A stretch of DNA of 64,000 nt from Hymenolepis diminuta (lineage: Eukaryota > Platyhelminthes > Cestoda > Cyclophyllidea > Hymenolepididae): contig CAADRB010000012.1 of NCBI GenBank assembly GCA_900708905.1, positions 2,905,394-2,969,393 of the forward strand, read 5' to 3'. Under the pieces are notes generated by a model. That model did not search any database, was not told where the DNA came from, and saw only the letters and a program-made list of their open reading frames with translations. Numbering within the stretch: the stretch's first letter is position 1; each line of letters opens with the position of its first letter. Both the position numbers and the translations under genes were made by a program. This document shows positions 1 through 13,300 of this stretch, one piece after another.

Positions 1-2065
1 GGTTTTAAAAATAAACAAAGTGGTTTTTAAAGTTGAAGTTAAACAAGAGATAGAGGCGCTAAGATGGACGAAAATAAAATACAATTTTGTTATTGTTTGA
101 AAGTGGTGATGTTGATTCATTATATCGTGTCGTGAGAATAGAATGGATGACTCTGATACTTAAAATAGTAATAAAAATTTGTAATTAGCATTGGCAGATA
201 AAACAATTAGGTACTTTTAATTAAAAAATAAAATACAAGTGGGTTTTTTAATAATTATATAACACGAAGGGAAAGTGAGTCACTAAACGTTTTATGTCAT
301 GGGAACGGGATAACGGTTGCTAGAATTAATAAACAATTACTCATTACGGACATACTATTTTAAAATACAATAAAACTAGAATTATGATTCGTGTTGGGAA
401 CTCTTTATATTTTTAAGTAGATAAGAACGTAGGCTAAGGTCAATAAAATATATATATATACATATATATGTATATATAAACATAAGGCACGCGTGTCAGT
501 TACCGACACCTACGCTTCTCTCTCATCTCCTCTGTCCCTCAGCTCTCTCTACCTCTCTCTTACTCGCTTCCTTGAATACATTTTTGTCTAATCAATTCTT
601 GGTGTCCCGATCTTACTCAAACAGCCACGAATTTGTGACTGTTGCGGTCGTTAGCTGTTAGCTGCCAGTCGTTAATTATTGACTTAACCCCAACAAGCAC
701 TTCATCTGAGAAATTCTAAAATCCGCAAATACTTCTTCTTCTACAAATGAGAGATTAACAATCCTATGGGTGATAGGATGGGATGTAATTAAAACTCTAC
801 AAATCCGCTACACAATTTTTGTAATATAGAGGGACTTGCACTCCAGTATTGTCTCATTTGGAATGATATGCTGTTTTGATTATGCAATTCAGTCTATTTT
901 AAACAGAAAGTGAAGGAAATACACAGAACTAGATACGAGAATAAGGTAAAATGAGAGTAAAAGGTAAAGATATGAGGAGATATCTGAGTAAAATTTCTAA
1001 TTTCTATGACCATGTCGAAAATTACTGAAAAAGAATTTATTCTTCGAGGAATGAATGAAGCACGCAACATAAAGGAAAAGATTTATAAGTATAGAAAAAA
1101 TCCAGCAAACGATATCCTTCTCAATTTTCAAGGCATGAATAGATAATACTCTAGGTTTATCACGTTGGATTTAAATGGCAATAACTGCCTGAATCCATTC
1201 CATTCCAAGAGAATGAATTGAAAGGACCAATAGCAGTAAGGATAACGCCTATAAATCGTTATTCACGCTAAATATTTGCATTTCATTAATTAACAGGAAT
1301 GCTATTTATTTTACATCGCCACCCAATGTTTACCAGATGGTCAGCATGCCTAAAAATTAATTCACATCTAACAAACAAGAGACAAAATATAGTAAATATA
1401 TAAAGAAATTAATTTGTTTAACTCTAACAGTAGAATTAACTAAAACTGTTACTTCACTTTTGATGGCAGCGTCTAAATCTGATAAATTAATCAGATACGA
1501 TCGCAAGGAAAGGTGTGTCCACAGAGTCACGCGCGCGGAGGCATTTCGCAGCGATTTTACAACTTATTTGGCAATTATTTCAATCAAACGCAAATAATTA
1601 ACTTAACGCGTCCGAATAGAAGGAAATTGAGCCAATACTTACTATCAACTTGTTTGTCTATCTAGCTTGGCGTAACTACCTAAGCAAAATTAACATGATA
1701 CTTTCACGCAACTGAAATGTAGAAGTGCAACCAATCATAAGTGTAACATCAGCAGATTTTCAACAGGTTTTAAACTTCGAATAAAAGCATGTCATATGAT
1801 ATCATTTGTCAGGAAAAGAGACAGGTGGTGTATTAGCATAAAATGTTGAACTCTGTGTGCCCACTACTCTAGGTAAGCGAAAACATGATCAGAAACTGAC
1901 AACAAAGAATTACATTTGATAACTGCATGGGAGAACGTCATTGAATCAGTAAATGAGTATTGTAACTATCTGAAGCAATTACTATGTCTATGAAAGATAA
2001 CGCAAGCATAGTATAGTGTCGCATAGTTAGGCATTTTATTATTAAAAAAAAAAAAAGTAAATTAC
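1..2065 (-). other. Calpain intron sequence running off the left edge
   Basis: No coding exon recognised here. On the minus strand this is downstream of the donor of calpain exon 3, so it should be intron. The next expected calpain motif (an Arg-Val-Val/Ile-Pro start followed by an aromatic-rich 'FHF.FW' segment) was not found, so the rest of the protease core lies beyond base 1. A TA-rich dinucleotide tract sits at about 449-480. Two pyrimidine-rich stretches near 515-570 have no open frame that I can support. Confidence 0.6.
449..480. repeat. TA-rich microsatellite
   Basis: An alternating TA/CA/TG tract, imperfect and largely self-complementary. It is a simple repeat in the presumed calpain intron and no function is implied. 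Confidence 0.8.
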
Positions 2066-2918
2066 CTCAAAAAGCAGATTTTGATGCATGGATAAACAAG
2101 CTAGGGCAGCCAGGAGCCAGCAATTCCCTTGATAAAAGATAAATTAACAGAAGAAAGTGACTGAAGACGAAAAAAAGCATCAAGAGTAATAATTACCCAA
2201 TTCTCCTTGGCGAATATCAAATCGACTAAGGCCATCTGCAATAAATTTGGGATCGTCAACGAGTTCCTATAATGTTGACAAATCCACTTTAAATAAACGA
2301 AAGTGGTCACTGTGTAAATATCACAAATTAAACAAAACTAAAATGAATAACTGACACATCAATAGAATAAAGTTAAAGAATTTACAACAAAAGCACACAA
2401 TAAGGATATTTTACTTCGATGTACGATCTTTAATAAACAATAAAAATAATTTACTAAGGAAAATAGATTCATTAACTGCCCATCGCAAGCATTACACATG
2501 ATACCATAAAATAAGCAATACTTCAATAACAAACCATAGGTCTACGCCATTTATAAGTAGACATCTTGGAATTTCGATCTGACCAGATCGTAGAATCCAC
2601 TGGAGGCATAAATGGATCCTCGAAAAGACCGCCCCTCTTCATTTGAGCTTCAATTTCACGCTGATACCATCTTCTACTGTGTTCTAGTGACTCTGAGACA
2701 AAAAATCGACGAGTGCAAACAACTGACTCAGTCTCTTTTAGACGAATTTCCCTCCTAACTGATGCGGCAACGGGTTTAGTGTGTATTGAACTGATGGGAG
2801 CGGTTGATGGTTTGGATGGGTATGCAGGTTGGGTCGGACGAGGTGGTGCCTTACGTGTTTTCCAACCTTCCCCAGTTTGTTCTGAAATTAGCGGGATATT
2901 AAAGCCTATTTGAGCCAT
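2066..2918 (-). CDS. Calpain-family cysteine protease, 5' exons (partial)
   Basis: Three minus-strand exons splice in frame: 2918-2535 (128 codons), 2266-2197 and 2127-2066, with introns of 268 and 69 nt. Residues 20-50 are Pro/Ser rich. Residues 98-128 carry the usual calpain lead-in (GGLFEDPFMPP then YKWRRP). Exon 2 encodes ELVDDPKFIADGLSRFDIRQ and exon 3 encodes GNCWLLAA, which holds the catalytic Cys at about residue 154. The His and Asn of the triad and all C-terminal domains lie off the left edge, so the calpain subclass cannot be told. Calpains are Ca2+-regulated intracellular proteases that cut substrates in a limited way. The start was chosen as the first Met after an in-frame AG acceptor-like site (CAG|ATG). 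It could therefore be the first coding exon after an untranslated or trans-spliced leader. POP4 lies 517 bp upstream on the same strand. Confidence 0.9.
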
Positions 2919-3292
2919 CTGCTTATGAAATTATAGACCTTTGTGAACTTTCTTCTAGACCAGCCTGCTCAACCTGATTCAGAGTTAAATACTGCACAAC
3001 TAGCTAATTTCTCTAAAATTGCAGATGAATTCAAGGTCAAATTGATTTAAGTACTTTATTTTAATGAACGTGATATGAATTCGTTATTGACCCAAAATGG
3101 ATAATATACTGTCTCCTTAAAAATTTATTACAACATTTATATTAAATCCATTCGATCGAATAAAAATTAATGGCAAATGTTCGTTTTTTTTTTTTGGATA
3201 TATTTCTTTAATAATAATTTTAATTTGCTTTGGTAATCCAGCTTAACAAATTATACATCATATCTTAACTATTTAATTTTTAAAAAATATTG

Positions 3293-3298
3293 TTTATT
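3293..3298 (-). terminator. Poly(A) signal AATAAA for POP4
   Basis: TTTATT on the plus strand gives AATAAA on the minus strand, 138 nt past the POP4 stop and before the calpain start. A canonical hexamer in this place suggests POP4 transcripts end before calpain or are cut there within a longer pre-mRNA. Confidence 0.45.
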
Positions 3299-3435
3299 TT
3301 GATATTACTGTCTCTACACCTGACACAATAAGACTACGCTAGTATCTCACCCCACTACTGTGCACATACTCAATTCCACAAATGATCATAATGCAGTTAC
3401 AAACACAGTTTAAAGGGTTACTTATACGTATATCT

Positions 3436-4245
3436 TCATTTATAACTCCTTGTAGGATTTGTGGCAGCAAAAACATAATCATTAAACAAATCCGTGTAAA
3501 TAGCTCCTCTTCGTTTCTTCCCATTTCCATTCTGATTCGATTTCCACTTTCTAAGAGTACGATCTATCGGCCGATATGCCAGGCAGTTTCCGTTAAGAAC
3601 CACTTCAGCACCAGGCATAATTAATTTAAACATTGTTCCTTTTTTAGGTACAAGTTTCACTTGGGATGAATTTTCGTCTCCTTCCGTTGCGAAGTAGAAG
3701 ACATTTCGAGTCTCCATAATAACGATTCCTTCCAAATCGACCTAGAAGGTAAACAGACCAATATAGCAAGCCACCCACATGAACAGAATAAACTAATGAA
3801 GAAGGCCTACTTGTTTAGTAGTGATTGACCTGAGAACTCGCATACGAGCACCGATTAAATCCATTCGTAATATATTCTCCAAGTGGCTCGAAATATTTGT
3901 ATCATCATTGACCCCCTTCCAATCTACTATAGATTTTGAATACATATTCCAAAGATCATTCAGTCGTCGAGGCAAATCAGGGGGGCATGTCATCTCTGTC
4001 AAATCTAAATTCTGCTGACGCCTGATTAGTCGTTTAATGTCTCTGGTGCTGAGTCTTTTGTACTTAGGCAAAAGTTTGGCTTTTTTATTGCTCTTCTTTG
4101 CTGATTTTACATTTTCTTTTCTTAGTTGGGGACCCAATCCGACAAAATTTGCAGCACCAACTTCGTTCAAAGTGATAAGAGCTTGACTGCGATTCTCGGG
4201 CAAGATTCGCAACTTTACAAACTCAGAGGCATATGTGGATTCCAT
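3436..4245 (-). CDS. POP4: Ribonuclease P/MRP protein subunit p29 (Rpp29/POP4)
   Basis: Two exons, 4245-3811 (145 codons) and 3741-3436, are joined across a 69-nt GT...AG intron in phase 0 and give 246 residues; the human protein is about 220. A Lys-rich N-terminal half (residues 45-80) leads into the Sm-like barrel typical of Rpp29 at about 120-212: HLENILRMDLIGARMRVLRS, then VDLEGIVIMETRNVFYF across the splice, then KLVPKKGTMFKL and a final basic RTLRKWK. The protein is a core subunit of nuclear RNase P and RNase MRP, which process tRNA 5' ends and rRNA, and it binds the RNA. The start at 4245 is preferred because TTTCAG lies just before it. An ORF does extend upstream to 4335, but it reads through a probable 41-nt intron. 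The C-terminal tail past residue 220 is not conserved as far as I recall. Confidence 0.93.
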
Positions 4246-4396
4246 TCTGAAATATACATATTTACCTAGTAATAATAAGTAAATCACCTGAAATTTTGAA
4301 CAGGTTTTATTAAACTGCGAGTCTGATAAGATCATCCGCAGAAACTGATAGTCTAAGTAAATTATAATATTATGGGGCGCTTGACGCTCTAAAACA
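4246..4396. promoter_or_regulatory. Candidate bidirectional promoter interval
   Basis: The 151 bp between the minus-strand POP4 start and the plus-strand start at 4397 would have to carry leader and promoter of both genes if the plus-strand model is right. No TATA box or other clear element could be assigned. The call rests on gene layout only. Confidence 0.3.
4247..4287 (-). other. Probable 41-nt mini-intron in the POP4 leader
   Basis: On the minus strand a donor TTTCAG|GTGATT and an acceptor TATTTCAG|AATGG bound 41 nt ending one base before the POP4 start codon. Introns this short are typical of some flatworm genes. The same acceptor could instead take a spliced leader. Without excision the frame is open upstream into a hydrophobic stretch that does not look like POP4. 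Confidence 0.45.
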
Positions 4397-7300
4397 ATGC
4401 CTTCTATTATGAGAGATCTATGGAATAAGCATCTTCAAAGATTATATTTTGACAGTAAACAAAGGGATTTTGATTTACAGCAAAGAGAGCAACTACCAAA
4501 GAGAAAGAGAGATCCATAGCATTTGAGAGCTTTAATCCCATACGTTGAATAAGTTATAATTAATGTTATTTGCCACTTCAATTCTCAATAATCAAATATT
4601 AGCGTAAAATGTTAAATGAAAAGCCAAAAATATGGAATTTAACATTTTAAAGGAACTTTAAACAAGGAAATGTGATACATGTCAATGGAAAAATAACCAC
4701 CCACACAATAAAATCCGACATAAAGTCCATAAGGTTCACAACTCTAACAATGACCCAAATCAAGAGCCCATATTATTAGTCAGATGCATAACTTTAAGAT
4801 CGGAATTTAGAGCAGAGGAGAGGTAAATTAAGTCTATGTTACTTGGAGTTTCTCCTTATAAATTAATTAACTCAAAGTGGAGAATATTTAATGATTTTTC
4901 CGACCTTTGTTAAATTCCCCATCATATTGGCCTTAATGTGAAATGACTGGCGGTACAATTCTGGCATGTGATGATTTGACTATCACTGTCTAAAAACTTA
5001 AATAGGTAGAAAAATTTACTTTATGGTTTGTTGCATTTGTAGTAAAGTAAATCTCTCTATTACTATAAGAAAAAAATTTCCCCTTCTGTAAAAAATTGCA
5101 TACAATAGCATGTTTTCCTATTGGTATGAGATATGATGTGTAGTATGAAACCGGAGGAACTAATCTGTTGGTTTAAATCAGTAACAATTTATGTTTATTC
5201 GTCAAATACTTAAGCGAAAACTAAAATTACCGCATCGATTAAGACACTTACTATAAGAAGTAAACTTACATGAAAAAAGACATTGACATTTAAAACGAAA
5301 TTATGATTAAAAGTTGGAATTTTTGACCTTCAAACTCTAGCTTTAGACAGGAGAATTTAAATTAATCAATTTACTACGAAAGCATTTCAAAGTAGTTGAA
5401 GAAAAATAAAAAAAAATTTAAGTTCAAGTATCAGAAGGACGGTTGATCAACTATTTCACTGTCCTGCTCAGGACTATTTAACTAAAAAGAAATAACCTAA
5501 AACAGAGAAGGTTTTATTCATTTAAGGAAATAAAGAACATTTTTGAAGGAACGGGAAAGACATATCAACTCCTATTAAATCAAAATACCATCAACTCCTC
5601 CAAACCTTCATAGGAATTAAAAGGTGAAGCGTTAACATCTTATGCTGTCTTCAATGACATGTTAGTATTAGGGAGAAAACTAATCCTCGTATGTTTCCTT
5701 TAGCTGAAAGTTAAAATAAGTGCCTATTGAAAATGGAAATAATCTGAAAGTAGAAGAGAGCGTTCACAGAATTCAGAGGATACTGCAGAAACAAGTAGTG
5801 AAGTAGCACTTATATAGCTTAATATCTATCAAACTAATCAGACCTTTTAATGCAAAAAGAGTCCTATAAATATTTCTTAGTTTCTCAATACCTAACAAAA
5901 ACTTGCTTACTTTACTATTTATCAGTAGCTGAAATTGATAGGTCACAGAACCCAATTCAAGTAGACTGCCAAGCAGCGCGCGTGAGGTTGCATGTGTGTG
6001 TATGACCTTGAAACAATCAATCGATGGCATGAAGTAGCACGCACGCTCCTGCGCGCGCGCACACAAATTTCGCGCCTAATGATCCCCCATCATTGGACAA
6101 ATATTACGCAAATAGCCACCACCATCACTGGTTAAATTAAATCTGCATTTCAAGGGGGAGATAAGATCAGGTAAACATAGAAAATGAATCAGTTCAGAAC
6201 ACATTCAGACCCAAAACGCTCAAAAAAATCACACAGTAAATACTAATTTAGAATCGTATAAATACATTAAAGTTTAACCAAAAAAGTAATCAAATCATAT
6301 TCTTATACAAAAAAGTATGAGAAAAGAATACATGAAATTCTAATAATTGCAGCTTCAGAAAAAGGAATATCAAATCGACAACTTGGTCTGTTTACTATTT
6401 ACCAGTACAGGTTGGTTGGTGGTAGTTATGCTTCGATAGGCCATAACCTAGAAAACACGTTATCGCTACGCCATATTATTTTTAAAAAAATATAGATAAT
6501 TAAGCTAAGGAAATGAAAAGAACTCAAGTAGAACAAAAATGGCACAGGAACTGACGATTTACCAATAGATGCGAAAAAAAAATTACTTAAGAACTGATTT
6601 TACGATTACTGAAATTTAATAATGGTTGATAAGGAAAAAGAGGCCAACTTATTTTAAATAATTTAGTTATAAAAAGCAAAAGAAGACACCTACCGAATAC
6701 TAATTTAATTTCATATAAACACCCACTAGATAGATGCAGATGCAGCGGGTCAGTTTTGCTCTAGATAATAACATTAAACTTGACCTTATTATAAGCTAAA
6801 ATATGTATAAAACATGCACAAATGTGAGCTGACGAATAAAGCAGACATTAATTTCTCACAAGGCACAACAACAGAGATAGCTTTCAATTCAAAAGATACA
6901 GACAAACTTTTTACAAGATATACCACGGTGTCAAGTGGGTAAAAGAGATTCTGTTCCTCCTGATTTGGGATGACCCGAGTAGATACTAAATTTAAAATTA
7001 CTCTCCTGTCTTGTAGGCCAAGAGAACAGACAAAGTTATAAGGAGTTGTAGGAAGTGAACAATATGAGACTGAAATGATAGAAAAGTCTTAAATGACTAT
7101 GACTATGAATGTCAGTCAAATCTAAACCAGGTAGAAAAATAAATAAACTAATCAAACTAAAGAAGAATTGATTTTTCATTAGATAATATAATAATTAATT
7201 AATGAATAAGACCTTTGAGAGATCCGAGGTCACCAGACTTGAAGGACATCTGTGCAGTGGTCTCATTTAATGATAAGAGGTCAAGTCCAATTGTCATATA

Positions 7301-10300
7301 ACTAGCAGGTAGGACTGCTTAAGAGTTGTCTACCAGCGAATTATCGCAGGATAAATGTGCTATAAAACGCTTTCACTTCAATTAAAGATAGTGAATATAT
7401 CAATATTAGTGGTAAACATGCTTTGATATCAAAATGTACGGACCATTACCGCAACCCAAGACATATGAAAACGAGGAAAGGAAAGAGCAAACTGCATGTG
7501 CATTTCTTCACGAAAGTTCGATAACCAAAACTGACTTAGTTCATCATACACGAGAAAACAATATGTGAAAAAACAATGAAGATTTCATCCATAACATTTA
7601 CCGTGATTTCAAGAATTGGTAAGGTCCTTGTCTTCTATATAGGAGGTAAGTGGCAAGATTCTGTATTTCTCGCTTCTTTAAACACGTTTATTCGAACCCA
7701 TTTCTTTACTTTGAAATTATCACAATAATAAGCTACTAATCGAAAGTCTATGGTTTTAAGACTCACTCCATAACCATACTATCTTTCAGCCTCCTTTGAT
7801 CTGGTCTTCTAGTAGGTGATCGACACTTAGATACCTTAAGTAATTGCATTAATTACAAATACAAACCGACCAAAATCCAGACATCAGAATAAGACACACG
7901 TTCGCACTATTGGAAAGTTTGTATTATCGTGCTATTTACAGTTTTAATTTCAAGAACATCGGCGGTAAAAGAGAAAACAATCAAGGGATCCATTTACTGC
8001 CAACAAATGAAAGCCCCATCCTAGAAATCATCAATTCGAGTAAACTCTTAAGTATTTTAGAATTTGAAGCCGGCATCAATCGTCGTCGGACAAACATTCA
8101 TTGAATGAAACCAATGGAAGTGTGTGGAAATCCAGGCGCAAAATGTCAATTCACGAACTGACTGCTCTATTTCTCATTCTCATTCTTGGCATTAAAGCTT
8201 AAATAAACGGATATTCGTACCTTTTAAACAAATCACAATCTTAATGAATTTATACAAGAAGAATCAGTCACATTCAACAGAGAAGCCACTAACTATAATG
8301 ATGTAGAAGGAAGCACTCTGCACTCTAATGGGTGAAGTCAAGCCCTAATTCCTTTTCCTCCACCTAGAAACTAAGAAATAAAACACCCTAAGTGAATTTG
8401 CTGAAAATGAACTGCTTAAGTGAATAATCTAGATTTGTATTATCAATTGGATTGAACTCAAACTGAGAAGGACCGATCAATAAAATGCACCCAAATGCTA
8501 AGAGGCAACATAAATCACCAATAACGGTAATGAAATCACGCAAGTGTCGCATTTTCTGAATTGATTCATTTAGATAGTCTCTCCAAATCATCGTCACGCA
8601 ACCGGAATTGTCAAACCCTTCAAAGGAATATATCTACATTTCACCAAAAAACTAGCTCATTTTTCACTGCTATTTTTAGTAATGAAGGGGAAAAGGAAAC
8701 ACATTCGAGAGTAGCGTAAAATATATACACTATAAAAGCAAAGCGAAAAAATCATACAAGGAGGTTCAAAATGATGGTAATATTTAAACAGAAGTTGGCG
8801 TAGAACTCATTCCATTATAAGGCTATGTTTAAAAAAATCATTGATTTTCAGCTGCTTGTTCCTGGTTGTAACAATATACAAATTAATCGACGCGACATGA
8901 GGAACAACAGAATTAAATTAACCAGTCAACAAACTCTGAATATTGTGGACATAATCTCATTCATGAACCTTGGAGTTAAAGAATGAACGTTGAACATTAT
9001 GACATCACAAAGTGACCTATGCTTCTTATGAGAATATGAACAATCCATTGGTTCCATAACTCAAAGGAAGACTTGCTATCTTGACTTCATCATCTACTTC
9101 TTCCTAACTCCCTCCCGATCTCATACTTAATTGGACTCGTTTGCTCTTAAAGTTACTATTATGCTCTCTCATGATTGAAACTTGCTCTTCCATGGACAGT
9201 AGTAATAATAACAACAATGAGTAAAACATAGGGACAAAATCCATTGCCAACAAAAATATGAATAACCTTAAATTAACGAAATTTTGAAGAGGCAGAAAAC
9301 CTTTAATTGAAATAGTTGAATGGAGGTAAGTCGATTTGATTTGCACGAACTGCAAACCTCAGCTAATCCCTCGGCAGCGATTAGTCAGATTCCACCATTC
9401 AATCTTTCGAACTTGTAAAATTTCGATGTACGTTATTTTCTGCTTTCAAACCTATTTGAATTGAATTAAGACTATTCCGCCAATTATAGATTGATTTAAC
9501 TCTAGGTCGACAGTCTGTTAATACTCAATAGTAAAAAAATTCCTCTAAAATACAATTTCCTATTTGCATTTACTAAATAGGAGTAATGTTTTCAATTTTT
9601 TATTTAGAATGCATTAGGAATGGCAATTGAATAATTCTGACTATCATAGAAATCTCAGCTAGCAGTAGGCAACTCTGAGATCTTAAGAGAAAAAGAGCCA
9701 ATCAAGTTAAAGAGAAGTAACAGTAAACTCCAAAATTTACTCTTCTCCTCCTCTAATGACTGCAATAAATACGCCTCATACTACTCATTTCTTTAATATA
9801 AACTTTGGTTAATAATTTACCGATCAAATGTACTTTATAATAATTTTGTTACTATTTGGGAATGGCGCTGGTGGCTCAGAGGTCAACGTGCATATACGAA
9901 GAGAGAAGTCAGTGATGTGGATGGTAAACCGCAAAAAGTTAGTTTAAGTTAGAAAGAGAGTATAGTGCGAGTTTCTCATAAGGACGGCTCCAGGATACTT
10001 TAGCTACGGAGTTGGAAAGTTTTATTTGGGGATATACGAGTGCAAAATTGAGGTAGTGTTTGATGAAAATGCTAGGATAAGAGTCGAATAAACTGCAAGT
10101 TTGTGGCGCAGTGGATTAATTCAATAACAGTATAAATACTATTACATAATGTCAATGACCTCATCGTTTCACACACGGGGATTAAAAGGTAAAATAAGGA
10201 ATCTCAATCACGAATGTTGTGTCAGTATATTAAATAACACTGAAATTTCTGATTGAGAAATAAATAAAATTCTTTCACTCATGATCACATATGTAAAAAA

Positions 10301-13300
10301 ATGCTGATCTCTAAAACAAGTCTCACCCTATTCTGCATTACCCTATTTACTCCAAAGAGATGAATGATGGGGACCGACACTAAACCACTTCAGGGTAAGT
10401 ATTAAATAATTAATTAGAGTAAAAACAGACTAACGGAATCCTACAACACTAACCGAATTTCCAAAACCATATTTTAGCCCTTTTCTGCTGACTGATCCAA
10501 TTTCCTGAATAGCAAGAAATTCAAGGGAAGAACAAAACACCCACCAGTGTAAGTTTAAAACAGTAGCAATAAACACATAAAATCCGAAGGAATTAAGGAC
10601 ATTGTAAACCCAGTCACAGTGGATTTCGTAAAAGAAAACTGAAATACAATGATCCTATTTGTGTTCAGATATTTGCTTCAACATTATAGAAGGGGAGATT
10701 GTGTTGAAAATGTAACCAACTGGAATAAAAGCAGTACATCGACCGAAGAAATGTTAATTAGAAGCGTATTTTACTAAGTTGACATATGAAAATACAGAAA
10801 TAGGGTAAGAAAAGAGCAATATTTTAAAAACATGAAGCTACTCAGATTGTAGTAGGAAGAGGAAAACCCGAAGTTAAAAGGATGGTTTTTCGTATTAAAC
10901 AAAATGCACTTGCTTATATAGAATTGGAAATTGATTAGCTACTCCGTTAGCCAATAATTGTAGCTAAACTAGCATAAGCAATATAGAGATCTAAAAATCG
11001 ATAACCCAGTACACAAAGGGGGAAGCTCGCGAGCTTTGATCGAATGCACCCGAATTCCCCCCCNNNNNNAAAAAGTAAAACAAACTGAGGTAATGTAATA
11101 CGTACTAACTTCACAAAAGAAATGTTGATACCACTGGTCTCGTATTATTTGTAGTCTTTGAAACTGCTCTAAATAACGATAATTTAAGTAGGTACAATCT
11201 ACAATATCTTCATCGTATTTTAAACGGAGACTTAATTAAAAGGATGATCTAATGATCAAATCAGAAATATCAGAAAAATTATGAAAGTACTAATAGTTGA
11301 ATCTAAATTGTATAGTAAGATTACAGTCATCCATTAAACTAACCAGTTAAATTATGCAAGGTCGCAAATGGGACATGAGTTCAAAAAATACCACTAGCGA
11401 ATAAATTTAAAATAAAAAACGACATACCTGTAAGATAACCCGTTTGAGGTCGAAGAAATCAGAAATTCTGAAAAAAAGTACATCCTTTGAATATCTTATT
11501 TTTATTAATAGCAAAAACGATAAACACATGTAAACAAATCATCCAAACTAATAACAATGATTGTTCTTATTATTAATTAAATACATTATTGGCTTTACTT
11601 GCTTATCTCCCAAATACTAACATACTATTGGGCAATATTAATCGACGGTAGATATGGGAAAACCTACAGGCTAACCCTACCCATTGGCTATTGCATCTAC
11701 CAATAATAATTCGGTAAAATACGTAGAAGCAGAGAAGTTTTAGTATTTTAATCAATATATTGATAGACATATCATTATCATCAACAGAGTATTGATATTA
11801 CCATCACCCAGATTTCGCGAGTAATTAAAGAACAAGAAATTTAAAGGGAGAAAACTGCAAAAAGATTGGAAGAAAAGGGAAAAAAGAAGTTTAAGCACAC
11901 GGGAAAGGAGTAGGAATTAGACAGAGAACTACACTAACAAATTGAAGAATGAATCGATCTCGAGAGACGACATTTCAATCAAGGTACAGAGGAGAGAAGT
12001 ACACAAGAAGAAGTGGTTATTTAAATCACTAGTACATAATATCAGTAGTATGTATGTTCGAGAGTATGCAGTGACGGTTTGTTTTGTTTGTTCTTAATGA
12101 AAGTAATGCATGTATGCAATGTGGATATGCAGATGAGCTGATAAAAAGGAAGATTTCGGCCATATATTTCTGTTGTTTTTGTTTTCTAAACTTTCGTTTT
12201 GTGTAAATTGGACCTCCTTAGGCGCGGACACTATAATAAAAAAAAAGTTTAAAATATGCGAAATTTAATCTAATATGATATTAGCTTTAAGCCTACCAAA
12301 CAAAATAATGCGATTATTGAAAATCTTGTTATGAGAAAATGAATATTAATGACAGAAAATCTAATTGATCTCATTAGAGAGAGAGAGAAAATTATATTAC
12401 GAGCATAATAAGCAAATGCACCGATAAATTGGACAAACAGAAAAAAACTCAGACCAGAAAGAAATAAATTTAAGGGCCTACTTATCTAGAGATTTCATCC
12501 AAACAACACTAAAGAACACAATTAACTCTCAACTCGCATAAAAAGGACTACGTGATTAAAAGAACCCTCCAGCATACAATGTTCAAATCGATAAGATCGT
12601 CTGTGGTCTTGTCGATTAAAATTAGTAAGTAATTCCAAGTCCGCTGAAAAAATTTAAATATTTTTCCTTGTTTAAGAAAAAACAATTTGATGTAGACTAG
12701 CTTTTGACTACTGTGATAGGGCAATAACAGAACGACAATATTTCCAACGGCATATCATACTTGAACAAGGAAAATTAACACAAAAATGTGTTGTATATAC
12801 ACTCCATATTCCTCAAAGAGAACATTCAAATTACCGCTAAATCAACAGTCTGAAAGGCCGTAAAACAAAATCAAGAGTCTATTATCACGGTATTTAGGGT
12901 GGGGGTAAATGACAGTCTGTGCCAATTGTTGCCAGAGCTTTGCTTTCAAACTGAAAATCTTCTCACAGCATTCTTGCTGATATTACACCGCCCCTCCAAA
13001 CTGTAGTTTCATCAATAATTCAGTAGAGGAAGAAAAGATTTATTTAAATAACATTTTCTAACTGTCTGCAAAATCTAGAAAACGGAAAATAGTACAATTT
13101 AACCATCCGAAAAAATGACATCTTTGAAGTTTAAACCTTCGCTCCAAAAGTAACTAGAAATAGGATATATTACAATCTTGACATTTAGTTTGGGATTGGT
13201 AATCAGAAAGTAATCCCATAGAAGGAACATTTTTCGAGAAAATCTTAACGAACTTGAATAGTTAGGGGTCAGATTAAAGAATATTCATACATTTTTCGAG

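Noticed and set aside
2713..2913. 66-codon plus-strand ORF
   Set aside because: Antisense of calpain exon 1.
3382..3624. 80-codon plus-strand ORF
   Set aside because: Antisense shadow of POP4 exon 2, which is recognised on the minus strand.
5773..6066. 97-codon minus-strand ORF
   Set aside because: Begins in a GC/CA repeat, has no splice context and no protein-like order; taken as chance.
9104..9355. 83-codon hydrophobic minus-strand ORF
   Set aside because: Poly-Leu comes from a CAA/TAA-type simple tract; no acceptor, no partner exon.
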